Of a DNA stretch of 64,000 bases, positions 1 to 9,927 are shown piece after piece (position 1 is the stretch's first letter; every line of letters starts with the position of its first letter). The stretch is from an uncultured Paracoccus sp. (GTDB taxonomy: Bacteria > Pseudomonadota > Alphaproteobacteria > Rhodobacterales > Rhodobacteraceae), in assembly GCF_947487305.1 (NCBI RefSeq), contig NZ_CANKWH010000007.1, positions 62,001-126,000 on the forward strand, read 5' to 3'. The notes beneath the pieces were generated by a model, which worked only from the letters and a program-made list of their open reading frames with translations, was not told the DNA's origin and made no database searches. Position numbers and translations under genes: made by a program.

Positions 1-431
1 GGACGGCTCGATTGCCGCAGCAGCGACAGCAGCCTTGCGTCCTGTCCACGATGGCTGCCATGGGCCCCCCAGGCGCAGAGCACCCCGTCGGCGCGGCGGA
101 GCGCGAAGCGGATCGCCGCATCGTTCAGCGGGCCGACCGGGTCGTCGGCCCGCATCAGGTCCTGCGGACGCGTGGCGCGAAAGGCGAAGAGGTTCACCAC
201 GCCCAGCCCCGCATATCCCAGTGCCCTCGCCCGCCGCTCGCAGCGCTCGATGGTCGGGTCATTGGCAAGCTCGGTCGCGGTCGAGGGGTTCAGCATGACG
301 TAAAGCAGCGCCGGCCCCGCCGCCCATCGCCGCGACAGGCCATAGCGATAGGTTTCGCAAGGCGAATAGGCGGCGAAGGACCGGACGGCTCCGGCCCGGT
401 GGCGGCGGATCACAAAGTCAGGCTTGGTCAT
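1..431 (-). CDS. DUF1643 domain protein, C-terminal end cut by the window
   Basis: The reverse strand stays open from an ATG to the window edge, giving 143 residues without a stop. The N-terminal part reads MTKPDFVIRRH, followed by CETYRYGLSRRW, LLYVMLNPSTA, DPTIERCERRA and GVVNLFAFRA. These are the hallmarks of the DUF1643 family, small cytoplasmic proteins of unknown biochemical function. It lies downstream of rpmJ on the same strand, with the rpmJ terminator just before its start codon, so it probably has its own weak promoter or relies on readthrough. The family assignment is firm; the function is unknown. Confidence 0.8.
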   Translation of the reverse strand, partial: MTKPDFVIRRHRAGAVRSFAAYSPCETYRYGLSRRWAAGPALLYVMLNPSTATELANDPTIERCERRARALGYAGLGVVNLFAFRATRPQDLMRADDPVGPLNDAAIRFALRRADGVLCAWGAHGSHRGQDARLLSLLRQSSR

Positions 432-453
432 GGCAGAGGGCATCGCCAGCCAT

Positions 454-480
454 GAAAAAACCCGCCGGCAAGGGCGGGTC
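454..480 (-). terminator. Rho-independent terminator of rpmJ
   Basis: Read on the reverse strand, a stem made of CCCGCC and GGCGGG around a short loop is followed by a run of six T residues. It lies about 28 bases after the rpmJ stop codon and ends about 20 bases before the next start codon. Confidence 0.8.
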
Positions 481-507
481 CATTCGTCGTCTGGCGCGAT
501 CCGCGGC

Positions 508-633
508 TCAGCCCTGGCGGGCCTTGAAGCGGCGGTTCGTCTTGTTGATCACGTAGATCCGGCCTTTGCGACGCACGACTTGGCAGTCGCGGTGCCGGTT
601 CTTCAGCGACCGGAGCGAGTTGACAACCTTCAT
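508..633 (-). CDS. rpmJ: 50S ribosomal protein L36
   Basis: The gene encodes a 41-residue basic protein starting [14 protein letters not shown] and ending NRRFKARQG. It matches the longer, zinc-site-reduced L36 variant common in alphaproteobacteria: CQVV is present but the full four-cysteine knuckle of the 37-residue form is not. L36 binds 23S rRNA in the large subunit. An AGGAG ribosome-binding site lies about 8 bases before the ATG. It is transcribed alone between the tRNA-Val terminator and its own terminator. Confidence 0.95.
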   Translation of the reverse strand: MKVVNSLRSLKNRHRDCQVVRRKGRIYVINKTNRRFKARQG

Positions 634-680
634 CGGTCTTCTCCTGCTGAGGGCGCCGCGACGGCGCCGTTAAAACAAAT

Positions 681-700
681 GCCCCCGGTCCTCCGGGGGC
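681..700 (-). terminator. Terminator following tRNA-Val
   Basis: On the reverse strand, the stem GCCCCCGG and CCGGGGGC with a 4-base loop is followed by the T-rich stretch ATTTGTTTT. It begins 8 bases after the tRNA 3' end. The T-tract is interrupted, so termination may be incomplete and could feed rpmJ. Confidence 0.7.
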
Positions 701-707
701 GCGAATA

Positions 708-782
708 TGGTGGGCGGTACTGGGATCGAACCAGTGGCCACTACGATGTCAACGTAGTGCTCTACCGCTGAGCTAACCGCCC
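708..782 (-). tRNA. tRNA-Val (anticodon GAC)
   Basis: The reverse strand folds as a standard cloverleaf of 75 bases. The acceptor stem GGGCGGT pairs with ACCGCCC, followed by discriminator A and an encoded CCA. The D-arm is AGCTCAGCGGTAGAGC. The anticodon stem CTACG/CGTAG carries the loop TTGACAT with anticodon GAC. The T-arm contains GGTTCGATCCC. It decodes GUC, and GUU weakly. Confidence 0.97.
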
Positions 783-845
783 CTACCTTGGTGATTCTGC
801 CAGCCCCGCTTGGGTGATCCAGCTGAAATCGCGTCGGTCCGGATG

Positions 846-874
846 CCTATATAGGGGTGATCCGGGGGTTTCAA
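846..874 (-). promoter_or_regulatory. Candidate sigma-70 promoter for tRNA-Val
   Basis: On the reverse strand TTGAAA is followed after 17 bases by TATAGG, inside a short AT tract. It lies 64 bases upstream of the tRNA 5' end, which would leave a leader to be processed. It is placed back to back with a candidate promoter for the divergent hydrolase gene. Confidence 0.45.
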
Positions 875-880
875 GTGGTA

Positions 881-911
881 TTGGCGCGGATTTCCAAACC
901 TCTATATAGAG
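881..911 (+). promoter_or_regulatory. Candidate promoter of the N-formylglutamate amidohydrolase gene
   Basis: TTGGCG and TATATA are spaced by 16 bases. The -10 element sits inside the 12-bp perfect palindrome CTCTATATAGAG, which could also be an operator. The start codon follows about 35 bases later. Confidence 0.4.
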
Positions 912-945
912 AAGAAGGGCAGGCAAAGAAACGGATCTGAACCGG

Positions 946-1812
946 ATGAGCGAAACCGGCACGGCCTTCACGGTGACCCGCCCGCGGCAATGGCAGAGCG
1001 GGGTGATCTTCGGGTCGCCGCATTCGGGCCGCATCTATCCCGACTGGTTCCTCGAATCGAGCCGGCTGCCGCTGAACCTGCTGCGCTCCTCCGAGGATGC
1101 CTTTGTCGACCAGATCATCGCCTGCGCGCCCGAGATGGGGGCGGTGACGCTCAGCGCCGGCTATCCGCGCGCCATGGTCGATCTCAATCGCGGCGTCGAC
1201 GAGATCGATCCGCTGGTCGTCCGCGGCACCCCGCGCGCACCGCTGAACCAGCGCACCATGGCTGGGCTGGGGGTCATTCCCCGCGTCGTCTCGCAGGGCC
1301 GCGCCATCCATTACACGCCGATCAGCCAGTTCGAGGCCGAGCGCAGGCTGAACGCCTATTGGCGCCCCTATCACGCCGTGCTGGGCGGGCTGATCGACGA
1401 GGCGCGAGCGCAGTTCGGTCAGGCGATTCTGATCGACATGCATTCCATGCCGCATGACGCGCTGAACCATCTGACCGCACCGCGCCCCGATATCGTGCTG
1501 GGCAATCGGCACGGTGCCTCGGCCTCGGCCCGCGTCACCGATGCCATCGCCAGCGCCTGCGAGGCCGAGGGCTGGCGGGTGCGGCGCAATTCGCCCTTCT
1601 CGGGCGCCTATATCGCCGCCACTTATGGCCAGCCGGCGCGCAATATCCATGTGGTGCAGCTGGAGATAGACCGCCGACTCTACATGGACGAGGCGACGAT
1701 TACCAAGCGCCCCGACTTCGACGATTTCGCCGCCCGCATCGCGCGGGTGATCCGAACTCTGTCATCGCTCGATGCCGGCGGCGCCGCACGCCGTCCTTAT
1801 GCCGCCGAATGA
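946..1812 (+). CDS. N-formylglutamate amidohydrolase family protein
   Basis: The 288-residue protein has the HutG/N-formylglutamate amidohydrolase fold signatures: SPHSG near residue 25, DLNR near 84, the metal-site segment IDMHSMP near 165, and LGNRHG near 184. Characterised members hydrolyse N-formyl-L-glutamate to formate and glutamate in histidine breakdown, in the cytoplasm. No other hut gene is nearby, so the exact N-acyl amino acid substrate is uncertain. A related amidohydrolase role would look the same. The ATG start follows a purine-rich stretch, and translation ends 36 bases before the SPFH gene. Confidence 0.85.
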   Translation: MSETGTAFTVTRPRQWQSGVIFGSPHSGRIYPDWFLESSRLPLNLLRSSEDAFVDQIIACAPEMGAVTLSAGYPRAMVDLNRGVDEIDPLVVRGTPRAPLNQRTMAGLGVIPRVVSQGRAIHYTPISQFEAERRLNAYWRPYHAVLGGLIDEARAQFGQAILIDMHSMPHDALNHLTAPRPDIVLGNRHGASASARVTDAIASACEAEGWRVRRNSPFSGAYIAATYGQPARNIHVVQLEIDRRLYMDEATITKRPDFDDFAARIARVIRTLSSLDAGGAARRPYAAE

Positions 1813-1848
1813 TCGCGGCAGTTTCTTCACCAGTCACAGGATATCTTG

Positions 1849-2739
1849 ATGGAAGACCAGCTAATCGGCCTTTTGACCCAGAACATCGCGCTGATCGTTC
1901 TGGCGATCGTCATCTTCGTTACCGTCAGCAAGGCCGTCCGCATCGTGCCGCAATCCGAGAAATACGTGGTCGAGCGCTTCGGCCGCCTGCGCTCGGTGCT
2001 GGGGCCGGGGATCAACTTCATCGTCCCCTATCTGGACCGGGTGGCGCACAAGATCTCGATCCTCGAGCGGCAATTGCCGACCACGCGGCAGGACGCGATC
2101 ACCGCCGACAACGTGCTGGTGCAGGTCGAGACCTCGGTCTTCTATCGCATCATCGAGCCGGAAAAGACCGTCTACCGCATCCGTGATGTGGACGCCGCCA
2201 TCTCGACCACGGTGGCAGGTATCGTGCGGTCCGAGATCGGCACGATGGAACTGGATCAGGTGCAGTCGAACCGCGCCCATCTGATCGAACGGATCCGCGA
2301 ATCGCTGGCCAATATCGTCGATGACTGGGGTATCGAGGTCACACGGGCCGAGATCCTTGACGTGAACCTGGACGAAGCCACCCGCGCCGCCATGCTGCAG
2401 CAGCTGAACGCCGAACGCGCCCGCCGCGCGCAGGTGACGGAGGCAGAGGGCAAGCGCCGCTCCACCGAACTGGCGGCCGATGCCGATCTCTATGCCGCCG
2501 AGCAGCAGGCCAAGGCCAAGCGCATTCTGGCCGAGGCCGAGGCCTTTGCCACCACCGCCATCGCCGAGGCCATCGCCAAGGGCGGGCTGGAGGCGGCGCA
2601 ATACCAGGTGGCGATGAAGCAGGTCGAGGCGCTGACCACCGTGGGGCAAGGCAGCGGCAAGCAGACCGTCATCCTGCCCGCCGCCGCGCTCGACAGCTTC
2701 ACCGACGCCTTCCGGCTGCTGGCGGGGACGCGGAAATGA
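1849..2739 (+). CDS. SPFH/band-7 membrane protein, QmcA/stomatin-like
   Basis: The 296-residue protein starts with one transmembrane helix (residues about 8-28, LTQNIALIVLAIVIFVTV). A band-7 domain follows (VVERFGRLRSVLGPGINFIVPY, GTMELDQVQSNR, WGIEVTRAEILDV), then an Ala/Glu-rich coiled coil from about residue 185 to 240 (NAERARRAQVTEAEG, ILAEAEAFA). Family members oligomerise at the inner membrane and organise membrane proteases and microdomains. The ATG is preferred over a TTG one codon upstream because AGG lies 8 bases before it. The stop overlaps the start of the NfeD gene by four bases, the usual SPFH-NfeD partnership. Confidence 0.92.
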   Translation: MEDQLIGLLTQNIALIVLAIVIFVTVSKAVRIVPQSEKYVVERFGRLRSVLGPGINFIVPYLDRVAHKISILERQLPTTRQDAITADNVLVQVETSVFYRIIEPEKTVYRIRDVDAAISTTVAGIVRSEIGTMELDQVQSNRAHLIERIRESLANIVDDWGIEVTRAEILDVNLDEATRAAMLQQLNAERARRAQVTEAEGKRRSTELAADADLYAAEQQAKAKRILAEAEAFATTAIAEAIAKGGLEAAQYQVAMKQVEALTTVGQGSGKQTVILPAAALDSFTDAFRLLAGTRK

Positions 2740-3011
2740 GCTGGGACAATGGCTGGCTCTGGCTGATTGCGGCGCTGGTGCTGGCGCTGCTGGAACTGCT
2801 GGTGCCGGCATGGGTGTTTCTGGGCCTTGCCATCGCCGTGGCGCTGATGGGGCTTGTGCTGCTGATCGGGCTCTGGTCCGGCGGGCTGCCCATGGCGCTG
2901 GTCGTCACCGCGATCTTCTCCGGGGTGATCTGGTATCTCCTGCGCCGCATGGCCGGGGTCCGCAAGGATCAGGTCCGGGTCTGGGAACGCGACATCAACG
3001 ACAATGACTGA
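2736..3011 (+). CDS. NfeD-like short membrane protein
   Basis: The protein has 91 residues and two or three hydrophobic helices (WLIAALVLALLELLVPAWVF, ALMGLVLLIGLW, ALVVTAIFSGVIWYLL), then a short basic/acidic tail. It matches the short YbbK-type NfeD proteins, which partner SPFH proteins. The C-terminal OB-fold of longer NfeD members is almost entirely absent. The ATGA overlap with the SPFH gene and the 8-base overlap with the next gene indicate translational coupling. Confidence 0.85.
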   Translation: MSWDNGWLWLIAALVLALLELLVPAWVFLGLAIAVALMGLVLLIGLWSGGLPMALVVTAIFSGVIWYLLRRMAGVRKDQVRVWERDINDND

Positions 3012-3462
3012 GCCCTCCACCGATTTCGCCGCGACCAAGCTGCTGTTGATGCGGGGCGGCGAGATGCTGACCCATCTGCGCGACGAGATCGACAGCATCC
3101 CCTATCCCGGCCACTGGGACCTTCCCGGCGGCGGCCGCGAGGGTGACGAAACGCCGATGGAGTGCGGGCTGCGCGAACTTTTCGAGGAATACAGCCTGAC
3201 GCTGCCGCCCGAGCGGCTGACAGCGCGGGCCTTTCCCTCGATGTCACGCCCCGGCCTTTTCTCATGGCTGCTGGTTGGCGCCATCACCGAGGCCGAGATC
3301 GCCGCGATCCGCTTTGGTGATGAGGGGCAGGAATGGCGGATGATGCCGATCGCCGACTACCTTGCCCATCCGCGATCCGTTCCGGCCTTCCGCAACTGGA
3401 TCAGTGCGGCGCTTGGCCAACAATTATCAAGCGGTCCCAAGGCAACCCCCGCGCGCCCCTGA
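3004..3462 (+). CDS. Nudix hydrolase
   Basis: The 152-residue protein carries a Nudix box around residues 39-61 (GGGREGDE, then REL and FEE). It contains the metal-binding REXXEE core, but the glycine normally following EE is Tyr. Nudix enzymes cleave nucleoside-diphosphate derivatives. The substrate cannot be read from the sequence. The start codon overlaps the end of the NfeD gene, making it the third gene of that operon. An alternative is a non-hydrolytic Nudix-fold protein, given the altered box. Confidence 0.85.
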   Translation: MTEPSTDFAATKLLLMRGGEMLTHLRDEIDSIPYPGHWDLPGGGREGDETPMECGLRELFEEYSLTLPPERLTARAFPSMSRPGLFSWLLVGAITEAEIAAIRFGDEGQEWRMMPIADYLAHPRSVPAFRNWISAALGQQLSSGPKATPARP

Positions 3463-3505
3463 AGGTTGGTCTACCAGGGCCAGAGCGGCCAATTGGAGGA
3501 CCATC

Positions 3506-3976
3506 ATGAAGACGCTTGCCGACGCTTTCTCGCATACGTTGAAAGACGTCTATTACGCCGAGAACGCGATCCTGAAGGCCGGCCCGAAAGTGGCCAAGGC
3601 CGTGAAGAATGCCGAGTTGAAGAAGGCGATCGAGGGTCACATGGACGAAACCAAGTCCCAGATCGCGCTCTTGAAGGACGTGTTCAAGGCCATCGGCGAA
3701 AAGCCCGAGGGCGAGAAATGCGATGCCATCGAAGGGCTGATCAAGGAATGTGACGGCGTGCTTGAAGAGGCCGAAGGCGTGGCGCTGGACGCCACGGCAC
3801 TGGGTTGCCTGCAGGCGATCGAGCATTACGAGATCGCCCGTTACGGCACCCTGCGCGAATGGGCCAAGGAACTGGGCCACAAGGACGCCGCCGACATCTT
3901 GGGCCAGATCCTCGACATGGAAAAGGCCGCCAACAACAAGCTGACCGGCATCGCCGTGACCAAGGTCAATGCCTGA
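3506..3976 (+). CDS. YciE/YciF-type ferritin-like protein (DUF892)
   Basis: The 156-residue all-helical protein begins MKTLADAFSHTLKDVYYAEN. The DxYYAE motif, then ETKSQI, CDAIEGLI and IEHYEIARYGTL, are DUF892 signatures, with the Glu/His pattern of a di-iron four-helix bundle. In other bacteria such proteins are induced by stationary-phase or osmotic stress. The biochemical role is not settled. GGAGG lies 6 bases before the ATG. A short gap separates it from the Nudix gene, so it probably has its own promoter; no clear EcfG box was found. Confidence 0.9.
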   Translation: MKTLADAFSHTLKDVYYAENAILKAGPKVAKAVKNAELKKAIEGHMDETKSQIALLKDVFKAIGEKPEGEKCDAIEGLIKECDGVLEEAEGVALDATALGCLQAIEHYEIARYGTLREWAKELGHKDAADILGQILDMEKAANNKLTGIAVTKVNA

Positions 3977-4003
3977 ACGGCTCCGACCCGAAGGTGCCGC
4001 AGC

Positions 4004-4723
4004 CTAGCGTTGCGGCACCATCATCTGCACCAGCGGCTGCAGCGAGCGGCCTTTCACCGACCAGCTGGCGGCGATGGCGGCGCTGGCCAGCACCTCGAGC
4101 CAGAAGACTGGGCTCCATGCGGCAATCGCCGCCCCGAGCGGGGTGAACTGCACCAGACCTATCAGCAGCAAGGCCGCGATGATGGTCCAGCCGCAGATGC
4201 GATAGATGCGGTTCGCGCCGCGCTTCAGTGGCTCGCCCTCGTCGCCACGGGTGAAGAGGCACAGGAACGTCACCGCCATCGCCCCGAAGAACATGAGCGC
4301 GGCGGCGAAATGCACGAACCGCGTAAGCTGCAGACCCAGCAGGCATTGCGTCAGCGTGCAGACCACCTCTGGCGCGCCAGCCTCGGGGATCGTCGGCCAC
4401 AGCGCGATCCCGGCGGCACCCAAGGCCGCCGCCCGCGACAGATTGCGGTCGGTCAGCCAGTTGGCCTCGACAGTGCGATAGCCCTCGTAACTCCACAGGA
4501 ACACCGCCTGCGCGCAAAGCGTGCCGACGAAGATCTCGCGCATGGGCGAGTAGTAATAAGACGACAGGCTGCCCCGGATGCCCTCGCCGCTGAGGATGCC
4601 ATAGGCGATCAGCGCCAGCGGCAGGAACAGCCCCAGGAGGCCGATGGCCCGGCGCACGGCGAGAAAGGACAGGACCAGATCATTCTCGGCCTGTTGCCTG
4701 ATGCCTGACAGATCCTGATCCAT
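4004..4723 (-). CDS. Uncharacterised six-helix membrane protein
   Basis: The 239-residue protein has about six hydrophobic helices: AIGLLGLFLPLALIAYGIL, IFVGTLCAQAVFLWSY, AAALGAAGIALW, FAAALMFFGAMAVTFLCLF, WTIIAALLLIGLVQF and WLEVLASAAIAASW. A polar loop with SLSSYYYSPMREIFVG is the most distinctive motif and occurs in a widespread family of unknown bacterial membrane proteins. GGAGGG precedes the ATG. It is convergent with the DUF892 gene. No function is claimed. Confidence 0.75.
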   Translation of the reverse strand: MDQDLSGIRQQAENDLVLSFLAVRRAIGLLGLFLPLALIAYGILSGEGIRGSLSSYYYSPMREIFVGTLCAQAVFLWSYEGYRTVEANWLTDRNLSRAAALGAAGIALWPTIPEAGAPEVVCTLTQCLLGLQLTRFVHFAAALMFFGAMAVTFLCLFTRGDEGEPLKRGANRIYRICGWTIIAALLLIGLVQFTPLGAAIAAWSPVFWLEVLASAAIAASWSVKGRSLQPLVQMMVPQR

Positions 4724-4817
4724 CGCCCGCCCTCCGCCTGGTGCCGGGAAGGTGGCAGGCGGTGGCGGTGGCGGTCAACTGCTCTTCTGGTGGAGCGCCG
4801 ATATCTCTCGTCGGGGG

Positions 4818-5258
4818 TCAGGCAGGCGGAGCGCAGTTTGCTACGCACACGGACCGACTCACGTAACCTGCGCGTAGCATACAAGAGGCTAAAGTGGCCT
4901 TGCCTATCTGATTTGCCTGCCTTGATTCACGCATGCCATCTCCGATGGAACTCCACGCATTGCCACTCCGGTCGGACACGACACGATCGCTTTGGCACGA
5001 CATCACGCCGAAGCTCGTTCTGCATTGAGTATTGTATCGCTCCGGGCCGGAAACCTGGCTGATTCTATCGGCGTTTGCCAACGATGCTTGCCTCGCGTCG
5101 TTCGCAAAAATGCTGCACATCTGATAGGCGGTCTCAACATCAACTGAAACATTCCCTACCTCAACAAACGTTTCTTGATATTGAGGTGCATTTGGATCGA
5201 CTTCACATGCGGTGATCGCGACGGCGACCAGCAGCAGAGAGAAACGTGGTTTAATCAT
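4818..5258 (-). CDS. Putative small cysteine-rich lipoprotein
   Basis: The chosen ATG gives a 146-residue protein starting MIKPRFSLLLVAVAITACEV, a lipoprotein signal peptide with the lipobox ITAC. Six further cysteines lie in the mature part, in segments such as YQMCSIF, NTQCRTSFG, LASCMLRAGY and SVCVANC, and could form disulfides in the periplasm. An upstream in-frame Met exists, but the signal peptide and an AGGG site before MIKP favour the shorter form. The gene and its flanks are visibly richer in A and T than their surroundings, hinting at transfer. No family was recognised. Confidence 0.65.
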   Translation of the reverse strand: MIKPRFSLLLVAVAITACEVDPNAPQYQETFVEVGNVSVDVETAYQMCSIFANDARQASLANADRISQVSGPERYNTQCRTSFGVMSCQSDRVVSDRSGNAWSSIGDGMRESRQANQIGKATLASCMLRAGYVSRSVCVANCAPPA

Positions 5259-5470
5259 CTTTCGGCCCTCGCAAGCGATCTCGTGATAAGCAGACAGCAA
5301 CGCGAAGCGAGCCACCGGGCCCGTATGAAGCCTCATGACCTGCCTAGCCATATATGGTTAACAAACTGTTAATAATTCAAAATAGTGGTGTCCGCCCTCA
5401 TGTGGTTCTAGCAATTCGCCACGGCAGACATTTCGGCAGAACAATCAATCGCACTTGGCAAACGCTGCCC

Positions 5471-6148
5471 TTACATCTCGGCCAGGATCGCCTCGGCCGC
5501 CGCGCGCGGGTTCGCAGCCTTCCAGATCGGACGACCGACGACGATGTGATCCGCCCCCGCCGCAATGGCGCTGGCCGGGGTCTCGACCCGTTTCTGATCG
5601 CCCAGGTCAGCCCCGGCGGGGCGCACGCCGGGGGTCACGATCAGACGCGCATTGGGCAGGGCCCGGATCGCCGCCGCCTCGCGCGGCGAACAGATGATGC
5701 CGTCGGCGCCCGCGTCAAAAGCGCGCGCGGCCCGTTCCACGGTGATCTCGTGGATATCCCCCGGCAGGATCAGCCCGGCATCCAGATCGGCGCGATCGAG
5801 CGAAGTCAGGATGGTCACGCCCAGAATCTTGGTGTTGCTGCCCGCCGCGCCTTCCTTGGCCGCGCGGATCACATGGGGATCGCCGTGGACGGTCAGGAAA
5901 TCCAGATCGAACTGCGCCAGCCCGCGCACCGCCGCCTCGACCGTCGCACCGATGTCGAACAGTTTCATGTCGAGGAAGATGCGCTTGCCATGCTCTTCCT
6001 TCAGCTCGTTGGCCAAGGCCAGCCCGCCCCCGGTCAGCATACCCAGCCCGATCTTGTAGAAGCTGACGGAATCGCCCAGTTTCCCCGCCAGTTCCAGCCC
6101 GGCAACGGCATTCGGCACGTCCAGCGCCACGATCAGCCTGTCGTCCAT
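5471..6148 (-). CDS. pyrF: Orotidine 5'-phosphate decarboxylase
   Basis: The 225-residue enzyme converts OMP to UMP, the last step of de novo pyrimidine synthesis. The diagnostic active-site segment FLDMKLFDIGATV contains the DxKxxD catalytic array. LIVALDVP opens the barrel, LTVHGDP follows, and VTPGVRP with IVVGRPIW forms the phosphate site. The ATG at MDDRLIVALD is chosen over one eight codons upstream because GGGGGTCGGG precedes it and family members start there. It is a monocistronic gene divergent from clpB. Confidence 0.95.
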   Translation of the reverse strand: MDDRLIVALDVPNAVAGLELAGKLGDSVSFYKIGLGMLTGGGLALANELKEEHGKRIFLDMKLFDIGATVEAAVRGLAQFDLDFLTVHGDPHVIRAAKEGAAGSNTKILGVTILTSLDRADLDAGLILPGDIHEITVERAARAFDAGADGIICSPREAAAIRALPNARLIVTPGVRPAGADLGDQKRVETPASAIAAGADHIVVGRPIWKAANPRAAAEAILAEM

Positions 6149-6202
6149 CCCGACCCCCTGCAGATTGTGCAAACGCCCGGCTTATGCCATGATTTTTTCT
6201 GT

Positions 6203-6231
6203 CTTGAAAGGGTGTGGGGGCGTGACCAAAT
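6203..6231 (+). promoter_or_regulatory. Candidate heat-shock (RpoH/sigma-32) promoter of clpB
   Basis: CTTGAA and CCAAAT are separated by 17 bases, close to the alphaproteobacterial RpoH consensus of CTTG at -35 and C(C/T)TAT-like at -10. The clpB ATG lies about 80 bases downstream. ClpB is a classical RpoH target, which supports the call. Confidence 0.6.
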
Positions 6232-6310
6232 GGTCAGTGAAGACCCGCACCTGACCATGCCTTGACGGGTGGTCCGACAGCGGGGGCTAATCAGAAGGAG
6301 ACTACTGCCG

Positions 6311-8947
<2,637 letters not shown>

Positions 8948-8962
8948 GCCGCAGAGAAATGG

Positions 8963-8992
8963 AAAGGCCCCGGAGATCCTGGGGCCTTTTCC
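8963..8992. terminator. Terminator between clpB and the convergent amidohydrolase gene
   Basis: AAGGCCCC and GGGGCCTT form a stem with a 9-base loop, followed by TTCC on the forward strand. The arms provide A- and T-rich flanks in both directions, so it may serve both converging genes. Confidence 0.75.
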
Positions 8993-9009
8993 TTGGGTGC
9001 CAACTTGGA

Positions 9010-9840
9010 TCAGGTCAGGCCATAGAACGCCCGCGCCGTGCCGTCGAAGACCCGTTCCCTGTCTTCGGACGACAGCCCGGCGGTCAGGTCCAGCGCCGCC
9101 TGATACCAGCCGGCATAGTCGCCGGCGAGGTTCACCACCGGCCAGTCACTGCCCCACATGACCCGGCCCGCACCGAAGCGGTCCAGCACATGCGCTGCAT
9201 GGGCGGTCAGGCCAGCCATGGTCCAGTCCGGTCCGATCTCGGTGATCATACCCGACAGCTTGCACCAGACATTCGGCAGGGCCGCCAGCGCATCCATGCC
9301 GTTGAGCCAGACAGCCTCGGGTGCCCGCCCGCCTCCCATGTGTGGCTTCGCCATGTGATCGATGACGATGCGCAGATCCGGATGTCGGGTGGCGATGCGC
9401 GCGATCGCCTCCAGATGGCGCGGCTGGACCAGAGCATCAAAGCAAAGGCCGGTCGCCGCCATGTGGCGCAAGGCGGGCTCGGCTGCCGCCTGCAGGATCC
9501 AGTCCGTGTCCTCGATGCCCTGCAGCATGGGCCGCAATCCCTTCAGCGCCGGGTCTGCCTGCAGCCGTTCGATTGTGGCAACCGCATCCGGCGCGGTCAG
9601 CTCAACCCAGCCCACCACCCCCGCGACAAACGGCGTGCGGGCGGCGATCTGCAACAGGAATTCCGTTTCGGCCACCGTTGGCGTCGCCTGAACCAGAACG
9701 GTCTGGTCGATCCCCGCCGCCTCGATCAGCGGCGCAAGGTCCGACGGGCCGAAATCACGGAAGATCGGCTCCACATCCGCGTTGGGCCACGCATAATCAC
9801 CGCGACCCAATTGCCAGAAATGCTGATGTGCATCGATCAT
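9010..9840 (-). CDS. Amidohydrolase of the L-fuconolactonase/L-rhamnonolactonase type
   Basis: The 276-residue TIM-barrel protein starts MIDAHQHFW, the metal-binding HxH motif of the COG3618 amidohydrolases. It continues with VLVQATP, ALVQPRHL, IVIDHMAKP, WCKLSGM and ends with MWGSDWP, the conserved Asp. Characterised relatives open sugar lactones such as L-fucono-1,5-lactone. In this context it would hydrolyse the lactone made by the SDR encoded in the same island, giving L-fuconate. A promoter/operator module shared with the zinc dehydrogenase gene lies just upstream. The exact sugar is inferred from context. Confidence 0.85.
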   Translation of the reverse strand: MIDAHQHFWQLGRGDYAWPNADVEPIFRDFGPSDLAPLIEAAGIDQTVLVQATPTVAETEFLLQIAARTPFVAGVVGWVELTAPDAVATIERLQADPALKGLRPMLQGIEDTDWILQAAAEPALRHMAATGLCFDALVQPRHLEAIARIATRHPDLRIVIDHMAKPHMGGGRAPEAVWLNGMDALAALPNVWCKLSGMITEIGPDWTMAGLTAHAAHVLDRFGAGRVMWGSDWPVVNLAGDYAGWYQAALDLTAGLSSEDRERVFDGTARAFYGLT

Positions 9841-9875
9841 GCGAAGCCCTCTCCGTTCCGGACCGTTCGTCCATA

Positions 9876-9915
9876 ATGATAAAAAACACTATCGAGACGG
9901 CAAATACCCTGTCAA
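9876..9915 (-). promoter_or_regulatory. Promoter/operator module of the lactonase gene
   Basis: On the reverse strand TTGACA is followed after 18 bases by TAGTGTTTTTTATCAT, ending 35 bases before the start codon. An almost identical module (TTTACA, 18 bases, TAGTGTTCTTTATCAT) precedes the zinc dehydrogenase gene at nearly the same distance. The 16-base part differs at one position. It is read here as a -35 element, a TAGTGT -10 element and a regulator site over the start point. The target of the adjacent GntR protein is an inference. Confidence 0.6.
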
Positions 9916-9927
9916 TCGGTCTGGCGG

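Noticed and set aside
5175..5372. Short forward open frame opposite the lipoprotein gene start
   Set aside because: No ribosome-binding site and no protein-like features; the opposite strand has a clear lipoprotein signal peptide.
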